A DNA stretch of 64,000 nt from Taudactylus pleione (lineage: Eukaryota; Chordata; Amphibia; Anura; Myobatrachidae). The stretch is from NCBI GenBank assembly GCA_031769625.1, contig JAUIMM010000700.1:1-64000 (forward strand), given 5' to 3'. The notes beneath the pieces are model-generated. The model ran no database searches, was not told where the DNA came from, and saw nothing but the letters and a program-made list of their open reading frames with translations. Within the stretch, counting starts at the first letter, position 1. Each line of letters begins with the position of its first letter. This document shows, one piece after another, positions 26,952-38,400 of this stretch. The translations under genes were made by a program, and so were the position numbers.

Positions 26952-28964
26952 CCCGATTTTTAAGGTCCGGGGCTTATAGAATTTTTAATACGGGTAAATA
27001 TCTTTCTGGAGGGTTCTGTGTCAAAATTAAGCACCAAAATCAACTTTTGTCACCGCAGCAAATCTTTTTTAAGGTTTACTGAAAGTTTTAAGCAGAATTT
27101 GGGGATTTTTGAAGAAAAAAATTTTTGGCCGATTTTTAAGGTCCGGGGCTTACAAAATTTTTCATACGGGTAAATATCTTTCTGGAGGGTTCTGTGTCAA
27201 AATTAAGCACCAAAATCAACTTCTGTCACCGCAGCAAATCTTTTTTACGGTTTACTGAAAGTTTTAAGCAGAATTTGGGGATTTTTGAAGAAAAAAATTT
27301 TGGGTTGATTTTTAAGGTCCGGGCCTTACAGAATTTTTCATACGGGTAAATATCTTTCTGGAGGGTTCTGTGTCAAAATTAAGCACCAAAATCAACTTCT
27401 GTCACCTCAGCAAATATTTTTTAAGGTTTACTGAAAGTTTTAAGCAGAATTTGGGGATTTTTGAACAAAAAAATTTTTTGCCCGATTTTTAAGGTCCGGG
27501 GCTTACAGAATTTTTCATACGGGTAAATATCTTTCTGGAGGGTTCTGTGTCAAAATTAAACACCAAAATCAACTTTTGTCACCGCAGCAAATCTTTTTTA
27601 AGATTTAATGAAAGTTTTAAGCAGAATTTGGGGATTTTTGAACAAAAAAATTTTTGGTCGATTTTTAAGGTCCGGGGCTTACAGAATTTTTCATACGGGT
27701 AAATATCTTTCTGGAGGGTTCTGTGTCAAAATTAAGCACCAAAATCAACTTTTGTCACCGCAACAAATCTTTTTTAAGGTTTACTGAAAGTTTTAAGCAG
27801 AATTTGGGGATTTTTGAAGAAAAAAATATTTGGCTTATTTTTAAGGTCTGGGGCTTACAGAATTTTTAATACGGGTAAATATCTTTCTGGAGGGTTCTGT
27901 GTCAAAATTAAGCACCAAAATCAACTTTTGTCACCGCAGCAAATCTTTTTTAAGGTTTACTGAAAGTTTTAAGCAGAATTTGGGGATTTTTGAAGAAAAA
28001 AATTTTGGGCTTATTTTTAAGGTCCGGGGCTTACAAAATTTTTCATACGGGTAAATATCTTTCTGGAGGGTTCTGTGTCAAAATTAAGCACCAAAATCAA
28101 CTTCTGTCACCGCAGCAAATCTTTTTTAAGGTTTACTGAAAGTTTTAAGCAGAATTTGGGGATTTTTGAACAAAAAAATTTTTGCCCGATTTTTAAGGTC
28201 CGGGGCTTACAGAATTTTTCATACTGGTAAATATCTTTCTGGAGGGTTCTGTGTCAAATTTATGCACCAAAATCAACTTCTGTCACCGCAGCAATTCTTT
28301 TTTAAGGTTTACTGAAAGTTTTAAGCAGAATTTGGGGATTTTTGAAGAAAAAAATTTTGGGCTGATTTTTAAGGTCCGGGCCTTACTGAATTTTTCATAC
28401 GGGTAAATATCTTTCTGGAGGGTTCTGTGTCAAAATTAAGCACCAAAAATCAACTTCTGTCACCTCAGTAGATCTTTTTTAAGGTTTACTGAAAGTTTTA
28501 AGCAGAATTTGAGGATTTTTGAAGAAAAAAATTTTTGCCCGATTTTTAAGGTCCGGGGCTTACAGAATTTTTCATATGGGTAAATATCTTTCTGGAGGGT
28601 TCTGTGTCAAAATTAAGCACCAAAATCAACTTTTGTCACCGCAGCAAATCTTTTTTAAGGTTTACTGAAAGTTTTAAGCAGAATTTGGGGATGTTTGAAG
28701 AAAAAAATATTTGGCTTATTTTTAAGGTCCGGTGCTTACAGAATTTTTCATACGGGTAAATATCTTTCTGGAGGGTTCTGTGTCAAAATTAAGCACCAAA
28801 ATCAACTTCTGTCACCACAGCAAAATCTTTTTAAGGTTTTCTGAAAGTTATCAGCAGAATTTTAGGATTTTTGAAGAAAAAAATTTTTGGCCGATTTTTA
28901 AGGTCCGGGGCTTACAGAATTTTTCATATGGGTAAATATCTTTCTGGAGAGTTCTGTGTCAAAA

Positions 28965-29054
28965 TTTTTTTCTTCAAAAATCCCCAAATTCTGCTTAAAA
29001 CTTTCAGTAAACCTTAAAAAAGAAGTGCTGCGGTGACAGAAGTTGATTTTGGTG
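28965..29054 (-). repeat. Inverted satellite segment, copy 2
   Basis: Same breakpoints and same internal variant as the copy 2103 bp upstream, so it arose by amplification of the inverted unit and not by a new inversion. Confidence 0.93.
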
Positions 29055-31595
29055 CCCGATTTTTAAGGTCCGGGGCTTATAGAATTTTTAATACGGGTAA
29101 ATATCTTTCTGGAGGGTTCTGTGTCAAAATTAAGCACCAAAATCAACTTTTGTCACCGCAGCAAATCTTTTTTAAGGTTTACTGAAAGTTTTAAGCAGAA
29201 TTTGGGGATTTTTGAAGAAAAAAATTTTTGGCCGATTTTTAAGGTCCGGGGCTTACAAAATTTTTCATACGGGTAAATATCTTTCTGGAGGGTTCTGTGT
29301 CAAAATTAAGCACCAAAATCAACTTCTGTCACCGCAGCAAATCTTTTTTAAGGTTTACTGAAAGTTTTAAGCAGAATTTGGGGATTTTTGAAGAAAAAAA
29401 TTTTGGGTTGATTTTTAAGGTCCGGGCCTTACAGAATTTTTCATACGGGTAAATATCTTTCTGGAGGGTTCTGTGTCAAAATTAAGCACCAAAATCAACT
29501 TCTGTCACCTCAGCAAATATTTTTTAAGGTTTACTGAAAGTTTTAAGCAGAATTTGGGGATTTTTGAACAAAAAAATTTTTTGCCCGATTTTTAAGGTCC
29601 GGGGCTTACAGAATTTTTCATACGGGTAAATATCTTTCTGGAGGGTTCTGTGTCAAAATTAAACACCAAAATCAACTTTTGTCACCGCAGCAAATCTTTT
29701 TTAAGATTTAATGAAAGTTTTAAGCAGAATTTGGGGATTTTTGAACAAAAAAATTTTTGGTCGATTTTTAAGGTCCGGGGCTTACAGAATTTTTCATACG
29801 GGTAAATATCTTTCTGGAGGGTTCTGTGTCAAAATTAAGCACCAAAATCAACTTTTGTCACCGCAACAAATCTTTTTTAAGGTTTACTGAAAGTTTTAAG
29901 CAGAATTTGGGGATTTTTGAAGAAAAAAATATTTGGCTTATTTTTAAGGTCTGGGGCTTACAGAATTTTTAATACGGGTAAATATCTTTCTGGAGGGTTC
30001 TGTGTCAAAATTAAGCACCAAAATCAACTTTTGTCACCGCAGCAAATCTTTTTTAAGGTTTACTGAAAGTTTTAAGCAGAATTTGGGGATTTTTGAAGAA
30101 AAAAATTTTGGGCTTATTTTTAAGGTCCGGGGCTTACAAAATTTTTCATACGGGTAAATATCTTTCTGGAGGGTTCTGTGTCAAAATTAAGCACCAAAAT
30201 CAACTTCTGTCACCGCAGCAAATCTTTTTTAAGGTTTACTGAAAGTTTTAAGCAGAATTTGGGGATTTTTGAACAAAAAAATTTTTGCCCGATTTTTAAG
30301 GTCCGGGGCTTACAGAATTTTTCATACTGGTAAATATCTTTCTGGAGGGTTCTGTGTCAAATTTATGCACCAAAATCAACTTCTGTCACCGCAGCAAATC
30401 TTTTTTAAGGTTTACTGAAAGTTTTAAGCAGAATTTGGGGATTTTTGAAGAAAAAAATTTTGGGCTGATTTTTAAGGTCCGGGCCTTACTGAATTTTTCA
30501 TATGGGTAAATATCTTTCTGGAGGGTTCTGTGTCAAAATTAAGCACCAAAATCAACTTCTGTCACCTCAGTAGATCTTTTTTAAGGTTTACTGAAAGTTT
30601 TAAGCAGAATTTGAGGATTTTTGAAGAAAAAAATTTTTGCCCGATTTTTAAGGTCCGGGGCTTACAGAATTTTTCATATGGGTAAATATCTTTCTGGAGG
30701 GTTCTGTGTCAAAATTAAGCACCAAAATCAACTTTTGTCACCGCAGCAAATCTTTTTTAAGGTTTACTGAAAGTTTTAAGCACAATTTGGGGATTTTTGA
30801 AGAAAAAAATTTTTGGCCGATTTTTAAGGTCCGGGGCTTACAGAATTTTTCATACGGGTAAATATCTTTCTGGAGGGTTCTGTGTCAAAATTAAGCACCA
30901 AAATCAACTTCTGTCACCGCAGCAAATCTTTTTTAAGGTTTACTGAAAGTTTTAAGCAGAATTTGGGGATTTTTGAAGAATAAAATTTTTGCCCGATTTT
31001 TAAGGTCCGGGGCTTACAGAATTTTTCATACGGGTAAATATCTTTCTGGAGGGTTCTGTGTCAAATTTATGCACCAAAATCAACTTCTGTCACCGCAGCA
31101 AATCTTTTTTAAGGTTTACTGAAAGTTTTAAGCAGAATTTGGGGATTTTTGAACAAAAAAATTTTTTGCCCGATTTTTAAGGTCCGGGGTTTACAGAATT
31201 TTTCATACGGGTAAATATCTTTCTGGAGGGTTCTGTGTCAAAATTAAGCACCAAAATCAACTTTTGTCACCGCAGCAAATCTTTTTTAAGGTTTACTGAA
31301 AGTTTTAAGCAGAATTTGGGGATGTTTGAAGAACAAAATATTTGGCTTATTTTTAAGGTCCGGTGCTTACAGAATTTTTCATACGGGTAAATATCTTTCT
31401 GGAGGGTTCTGTGTCAAAATTAAGCACCAAAATCAACTTCTGTCACCGCAGCAAAATCTTTTTAAGGTTTTCTGAAAGTTATCAGCAGAATTTTAGGATT
31501 TTTGAAGAAAAAAATTTTTGGCCGATTTTTAAGGTCCGGGGCTTACAGAATTTTTCATATGGGTAAATATCTTTCTGGAGAGTTCTGTGTCAAAA

Positions 31596-31685
31596 TTTTT
31601 TTCTTCAAAAATCCCCAAATTCTGCTTAAAACTTTCAGTAAACCTTAAAAAAGAAGTGCTGCGGTGACAGAAGTTGATTTTGGTG
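31596..31685 (-). repeat. Inverted satellite segment, copy 3
   Basis: Same breakpoints and internal variant as the copy 2631 bp upstream. Confidence 0.93.
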
Positions 31686-33920
31686 CCCGATTTTTAAGGT
31701 CCGGGGCTTATAGAATTTTTAATACGGGTAAATATCTTTCTGGAGGGTTCTGTGTCAAAATTAAGCACCAAAATCAACTTTTTTCACCGCAGCAAATCTT
31801 TTTTAAGGTTTACTGAAAGTTTTAAGCAGAATTTGGGGATTTTTGAAGAAAAAAATTTTTGGCCGATTTTTAAGGTCCGGGGCTTACAAAATTTTTCATA
31901 CGGGTAAATATCTTTCTGGAGGGTTCTGTGTCAAAATTAAGCACCAAAATCAACTTCTGTCACCGCAGCAAATCTTTTTTAAGGTTTACTGAAAGTTTTA
32001 AGCAGAATTTGGGGATTTTTGAAGAAAAAAATTTTGGGTTGATTTTTAAGGTCCGGGCCTTACAGAATTTTTCATACGGGTAAATATCTTTCTGGAGGGT
32101 TCTGTGTCAAAATTAAGCACCAAAATCAACTTCTGTCACCTCAGCAAATATTTTTTAAGGTTTACTGAAAGTTTTAAGCAGAATTTGGGGATTTTTGAAC
32201 AAAAAAATTTTTTGCCCGATTTTTAAGGTCCGGGGCTTACAGAATTTTTCATACGGGTAAATATCTTTCTGGAGGGTTCTGTGTCAAAATTAAACACCAA
32301 AATCAACTTTTGTCACCGCAGCAAATCTTTTTTAAGATTTAATGAAAGTTTTAAGCAGAATTTGGGGATTTTTGAACAAAAAAATTTTTGGTCGATTTTT
32401 AAGGTCCGGGGCTTACAGAATTTTTCATACGGGTAAATATCTTTCTGGAGGGTTCTGTGTCAAAATTAAGCACCAAAATCAACTTTTGTCACCGCAACAA
32501 ATCTTTTTTAAGGTTTACTGAAAGTTTTAAGCAGAATTTGGGGATTTTTGAAGAAAAAAATATTTGGCTTATTTTTAAGGTCTGGGGCTTACAGAATTTT
32601 TAATACGGGTAAATATCTTTCTGGAGGGTTCTGTGTCAAAATTAAGCACCAAAATCAACTTTTGTCACCGCAGCAAATCTTTTTTAAGGTTTACTGAAAG
32701 TTTTAAGCAGAATTTGGGGATTTTTGAAGAAAAAAATTTTGGGCTTATTTTTAAGGTCCGGGGCTTACAAAATTTTTCATACGGGTAAATATCTTTCTGG
32801 AGGGTTCTGTGTCAAAATTAAGCACCAAAATCAACTTCTGTCACCGCAGCAAATCTATTTTAAGGTTTACTGAAAGTTTTAAGCAGAATTTGGGGATTTT
32901 TGAACAAAAAAATTTTTGCCCGATTTTTAAGGTCCGGGGCTTACAGAATTTTTCATACTGGTAAATATCTTTCTGGAGGGTTCTGTGTCAAATTTATGCA
33001 CCAAAATCAACTTCTGTCACCGCAGCAAATCTTTTTTAAGGTTTACTGAAAGTTTTAAGCAGAATTTGGGGATTTTTGAAGAAAAAAATTTTGGGCTGAT
33101 TTTTAAGGTCCGGGCCTTACTGAATTTTTCATACGGGTAAATATCTTTCTGGAGGGTTCTGTGTCAAAATTAAGCACCAAAATCAACTTCTGTCACCTCA
33201 GTAGATCTTTTTTAAGGTTTACTGAAAGTTTTAAGCAGAATTTGAGGATTTTTGAAGAAAAAAATTTTTGCCCGATTTTTAAGGTCCGGGGCTTACAGAA
33301 TTTTTCATATGGGTAAATATCTTTCTGGAGGGTTCTGTGTCAAAATTAAGCACCAAAATCAACTTTTGTCACCGCAGCAAATCTTTTTTAAGATTTAATG
33401 AAAGTTTTAAGCAGAATTTGGGGATTTTTGAAGAAAAAAATTTTTGGCCGATTTTTAAGGTCCGGGGCTTACAGAATTTTTCATACGGGTAAATATCTTT
33501 CTGGAGGGTTCTGTGTCAAAATTAAGCACCAAAATCAACTTCTGTCACCGCAGCAAATCTTTTTTAAGGTTTACTGAAAGTTTTAAGCAGAATTTGGGGA
33601 TTTTTGAAGAATAAAATTTTTGCCCGATTTTTAAGGTCCGGGGCTTACAGAATTTTTCATACGGGTAAATATCTTTCTGGAGGGTTCTGTGTCAAATTTA
33701 TGCACCAAAATCAACTTCTGTCACCGCAGCAAATCTTTTTTAAGGTTTACTGAAAGTTTTAAGCAGAATTTGGGGATTTTTGAACAAAAAAATTTTTTGC
33801 CCGATTTTTAAGGTCCGGGGTTTACAGAATTTTTCATACGGGTAAATATCTTTCTGGAGGGTTCTGTGTCAAAATTAAGCACCAAAATCAACTTTTGTCA
33901 CCGCAGCAAATCTTTTTTAA

Positions 33921-35323
33921 GATTTAATGAAAGTTTTAAGCAGAATTTGGGGATTTTTGAACAAAAAAATTTTTGGTCGATTTTTAAGGTCCGGGGCTTA
34001 CAGAATTTTTCATACGGGTAAATATCTTTCTGGAGGGTTCTGTGTCAAAATTAAGCACCAAAATCAACTTTTGTCACCGCAACAAATCTTTTTTAAGGTT
34101 TAATGAAAGTTTTAAGCAGAATTTGGGGATTTTTGAAGAAAAAAATATTTGGTTTATTTTTAAGGTCTGGGGCTTACAAAATTTTTCATACGGGTAAATA
34201 TCTTTCTGGAGGGTTCTGTGTCAAAATTAAGCACCAAAATCAACTTCTGTCACCGCAGCAAATCTTTTTTAAGGTTTTCTGAAAGTTTTAAGCAGATTTT
34301 GGGGATTTTTGAAGAAAACATTTTTTGGCCGATTTTTAAGGTCCGGAGCTTACAGAATTTTTCATACGGGTAAATATCTTTCTGGAGGGTTCTGTGTGAA
34401 AATTAAGCACCAAAATCAACTTATGTCATGGCAGCAAATCTTTTTTAAGGTTTACTGAAAGTTTTAAGCAGAATTTGGGGATTTTTGAAGAAAAAAAATT
34501 TTGGCCGATTTTTAAGGTCTGGGGCTTACAGAATTTTTCATATGGGTAAATATCTTTCTGGAGGGTTCTGTGTCAAAATTAAGCACCAAAATCAACTTCT
34601 GTCACCGCAGAAAATCTTTTTTAAGGTTTACTGAAAGTTTTAAGCAGAATTCGGGGATTTTTGAAGAAAAAAATTTTTGGCCGATTTTTAAGCTCCGGGG
34701 CTTACAGAATTTTTCATATGGGTAAATATCTTTCTGGAGGGTTCTGTGTCAAAACTAAGCACCAAAATCAACTTCTGTCACCGCAGCAAAATCTTTTTAA
34801 GGTTTTCTGAAAGTTTTCAGCAGAATTTTAGGATTTTTGAAGAAAAAATTTTTTGGCCGATTTTTAAGGTCCGGGGCTTACAGAATTTTTCATATGGGTA
34901 AATATCTTTCTGGAGGGTTCTGTGTCAAATTTATGCACCAAAATCAACTTCTGTCACCGCAGCAAATCTTTTTTAAGGTTTACTGAAAGTTTTAAGCAGA
35001 ATTTGGGGATTTTTGAAGAAAAAAATTTTGGGCCGATTTTTAAGGTCCGGGCCTTACTGAATTTTTCATACGGGTAAATATCTTTCTGGAGGGTTCTGTG
35101 TCAAAATTAAGCACCAAAATCAACTTCTGTCACCGCACCAAATCTTTTTTAAGGTTTACTGAAAGTTTTAAGCAGAATTTGAGGATTTTTGAAGAAAAAT
35201 TTTTTTGGCTGATTTTTAAGGTCCGGGGCTTACAGAATTTTTCATACAGGTAAATTCTTTCTTGAGAGTTCTGTGTCAAAATTAAGCACCAAAATCAACT
35301 TCTGTCTCTGTAGCATACCATTT
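33921..35323 (+). repeat. Diverged satellite monomers 5' of LINE copy 1
   Basis: About eight monomers that no longer follow the block B unit. They carry many private changes, for example aattcgggg, taagctccgg, a tttttttggctg run, and catacaggtaaattctttcttgagag in the last monomer. The final bases, tctgtagcataccattt at 35307-35323, align without gaps to the expected satellite accgcagcaaatctttt with 11 of 17 matches. They are either a decayed target duplication or the true first bases of the LINE. Confidence 0.85.
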
Positions 35324-35475
35324 GGGAGAGGAGTGTCCTAGGAGGAGGTGGTGAGCTGCTGAGACAGGGAGAGGGCTTCCCCAGGCAGGCTGATTCCTCC
35401 TGGGGAAGATATCGCTGCTGATCCTGCTGTTTGTGGTGCTGAGGATTTGCTGTGGTGCTGCTGCCTTTCAGCACC
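35324..35475 (+). promoter_or_regulatory. LINE copy 1 5' leader (putative internal promoter) with hairpin
   Basis: 152 bp, GC-rich against the satellite. LINEs of this kind normally carry their own promoter at the 5' end, so this is the expected place, but I recognise no promoter motif. A perfect 10-bp inverted repeat, cttccccagg (35376-35385) and cctggggaag (35399-35408), encloses a 13-nt loop. All three copies have it. Confidence 0.55.
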
Positions 35476-38400
35476 ATGACTAAGAGAGGCAGACCCCGGG
35501 CTGGAGGATCAAGCAGGGGTTCTGTCGCTCCTGTCCCGCCTGACCCGCCTGACCCGCCTAACCTGCCTGCTGGAGGACTGCAGCGCGAGGCCGGGGATCC
35601 ACCCGCCGGTTCGCGGAGGCCGCAAGTGTGCGCGGCTGGAGCTCCGGACCCCCCTGTCCCTTTGGCGCGCCTGCCCGGGAGACGGAGTCTGACGGAGCAG
35701 CCGAAGCAGCCGGAGCTGATGGAGCGGACGGCGGCGGCAAGCGGAGGACTCCCTGTACCAGCGGCGGACGTGCCAGGGAGTCGGAAGGCGGCTGCTGTGC
35801 TCGTGGACCCGGCGGCGGGCGGAGGAGGTGTCCTGGACCCCCCTGGACTTTCAGTTCGGAGAGCGGGGGGTCCAGTGGAGTTCAGCAGAGTGCCAGTCTC
35901 CAAACCGCTGGCGGCGGGACCCCCGAGTGACGCAACTCGGGGGGTAATGGCGGCCCCCGCTAGCGGTGCAGCGGAGGTGGTTATAGTGGCTGCAGACTCT
36001 GCCTCCAAACTGTCAGTAGAGGGACCCCCGAGTGAGGCAACTCGGGGGGGTATGGAGACCCTCACTGGCAGTGAATCAGAGGACATGGAGATGACAGAAA
36101 GCAGCAATCTGGTGATCAGTGCTGGAGGTGCAGTTATGGTGACCCCTAGCCCAGCGGTGCTCCCCAAACTGTCAGTGGAGGGACCCCTGAGTGAGGCAAC
36201 TCAGGGGGAGATGGTGGCCCCCACTGGCAGTGAAGCGGGGGGTGCCGCAAAAGGGGAGAAGACGGTGGAGGAGGACCAAGTGTCTGCGGATGAAGAAGAT
36301 GACGTGTATGCTGCTTTGAGCATGGATCAGCTTCAAAAAGAGATTAGGAAGCTGAGCAACAAGCTAAGCGAAAAAAAGAGAAAAAGAAATGTTAGCGCTA
36401 CCTGGGACAGATGGTCTTTTAAAGAGGAAATTACAGCTTTGTCCGTTTCATTGGGAAATGCTAAGGACCGCTTGGAATATTTAAAGAAAATAAAAAAAAA
36501 GATGATCAAATCGGAATCTACCTCTATGAGTGACATGGAGGTGGTTAAGTCAGAACAGGAGGAGGTTCCGTCTTCAGCTGCTGTGGAGGCTCAGCCGTCC
36601 GAGGATGCTGGTCGGAGAGTGCAGGGGGAGCCAGTTGATAAGGTAAGCGATGATGCAAAGGAGACTGGGGGGATTGGGAGTGGGGGTGCCCAAATTGTTA
36701 CCCTGGTCCCCCTGGTCCCTATAGGCAGAGCAACAGTACCTGTGGGGGAACTGGCAGCTACTATCCCTGATTGCACTGAGGCCATGGATTCTGAGCTGAT
36801 TCAGGCAGCAGTATTGGTAGAAGCTGGCATGGAGGGTGAATCCCATCAGGATAAGGCTCCTGAGGAAGTGCCAGGGGTGTCATCTGTATCAGTCAGCCGT
36901 CCAATATTGGCACAGGGAATGCCGATACTGAATAAAGAGACTCTTTCGGCTGAACAAAGAAAGGTGATTGAAACTATATATGGTGATAAAATGCTAGTCC
37001 CTGAAAGGGCTAGAGTGGCTGCCGCTGCAATAGAAAAAGACATGGTCTCGAGAGGTGAGAGGCAGTCTAAATCAGCTCCGGGTGTTCTGTCTTATGCCAG
37101 TGTGGTTACTAGACAAAGAGCAAATAATGTGTCATATGCTGCACCTACGCCTGGAGGTGTTGGCAAAAGAAGGAACCTTGTTCAATTTAAGTGGATTGCT
37201 CCAGGGGAAGCCCCAAGTAGAGAGGCTTTCCTTAAAATGGTGTTCAGCCTGGGGTTCGGTGCAGCAGATCTGTACGCCTGCATTCACCCAGTGCGGACCC
37301 TGGAGTATGACTTGAGCTTTGTATCGTACCAGGGTCTGCAGGTTTTCTGGGTGAAGTGGCAGGCGTGCAGATCCAAGGACCCATTTGAGAAGTATGTGGT
37401 TAACCTGGTCACCAGGCAGGACAGGGTCAAAGCTACAATCCTAGTCAGAAATGAATCATTACCTCCAGAGGATATTGCCTTTTGGCTTAAGAGATTTTGT
37501 GATCTTGAATCGGGGGTAACAAAGGCTGGTTATGTGTTGGGTGTGTGGGGAGGGGCGTGGGAAGTAGGAATTAGGTTGAGGTATTCTGAAAGGGGGTGTG
37601 TGCATGTGCCCTCGGCTGCCTATATAGGTAGGGACAGGGTTCAGTGTTTTTATCCTGGGCAGCCGAGGACATGTTTTAAGTGTGGTGATCACCGTCACGT
37701 TAGTTCCGAGTGCACTGTGGTGAAGTGTTCTTTGTGTGGGGGTGTGGGTCACTGGTCTAGAGATTGTCACACTGTCAGGTGCAATTTGTGTGGGGTGGAG
37801 GGGCACCCTTATAGCAGATGTCCGAAAGCCAGTCACAATGTGGTGTTAGAACAGGTGGTGGGTAGTAGTGTGGTGGTGAGTGAGGTGGTGAATGAGGTAG
37901 AAGAAGAGGGTATAGAGCAGGATGAGGTGGTAAATGTTGAAAGTAGGGAGGAGGCAATGGAGGAGACATTTCAGGAGGTTAGGCGGGGAGGGAAGGGGAT
38001 AAAAGAGAAAGATACAGAAACACAAGTGGTGTTATCAATTAAATTTGATGTTTTCTCCTCTGATGAGGAGGAAATCATAAGGAAAGATGGAGAGTGTTAT
38101 CTGGTGTCAAAAAAAAACAAAAGAAAAACAAAGAGGTCTTTTAAAGAAAGTGAGAGGCACCGGGACGGGAAAAAAAGAAGGGAGTCAATCCCGGAGGTGG
38201 GGGAAGAGGCGGTAAATAAGGAAACTCTGGCCCCGATGGAAAGAAGGGTGGTGGAAAGGAGAAAGGAGGAGGTGGTGGCAATGGAGGAGACAGTGGCGGT
38301 TCAGCAGGAGGTAGTCAAAGAGACTGATGTGGAGTCATCCCAGAGCTCGGGGGTCGGGCCAAGTGGCACTGGTGGTGGGGTACACTGCCAGGTCATAAAG

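Larger units (their letters stand above)
26629..33920 (+). repeat. Satellite block B: HOR family with an internal inversion
   Basis: The same 176-bp satellite in a different higher-order arrangement. Unit 1 is 26629-28731 (2103 bp, about 12 monomers). Unit 2 is 28732-31362 (2631 bp, about 15 monomers, 528 bp longer). Unit 3 starts at 31363 and follows unit 2 at a 2631-bp offset until about 33920, where the two diverge. Shared marks are a first monomer with cagcaaaatc and gttatcagcag, the inverted segment about 230 bp into each unit, catactggtaa, and cctcagtagatc. The extra three monomers in units 2 and 3 include the rare ccggggtttacag variant. Many monomers here match m3 to m7 of block A, so the two families share ancestry. 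Confidence 0.93.

Noticed and set aside
219..33920. Recurrent 67-codon open frames in the satellite, one or so per HOR unit
   Set aside because: They begin at GTG in ggtgcttacag, have no ATG start or other sign of coding, and recur only because the satellite recurs.
35452..35475. Upstream extension of ORF1 to position 35452
   Set aside because: The extension begins at GTG. The ATG at 35476 has a reasonable context and equivalents at 45303 and 63412.
35295..36167. 290-codon open frame on the minus strand opposite ORF1 (also at 45122-46012 and 63348-63953)
   Set aside because: It starts at TTG, lies opposite the GC-rich part of ORF1 where stops are rare, and is preserved only because the LINE copies are nearly identical.
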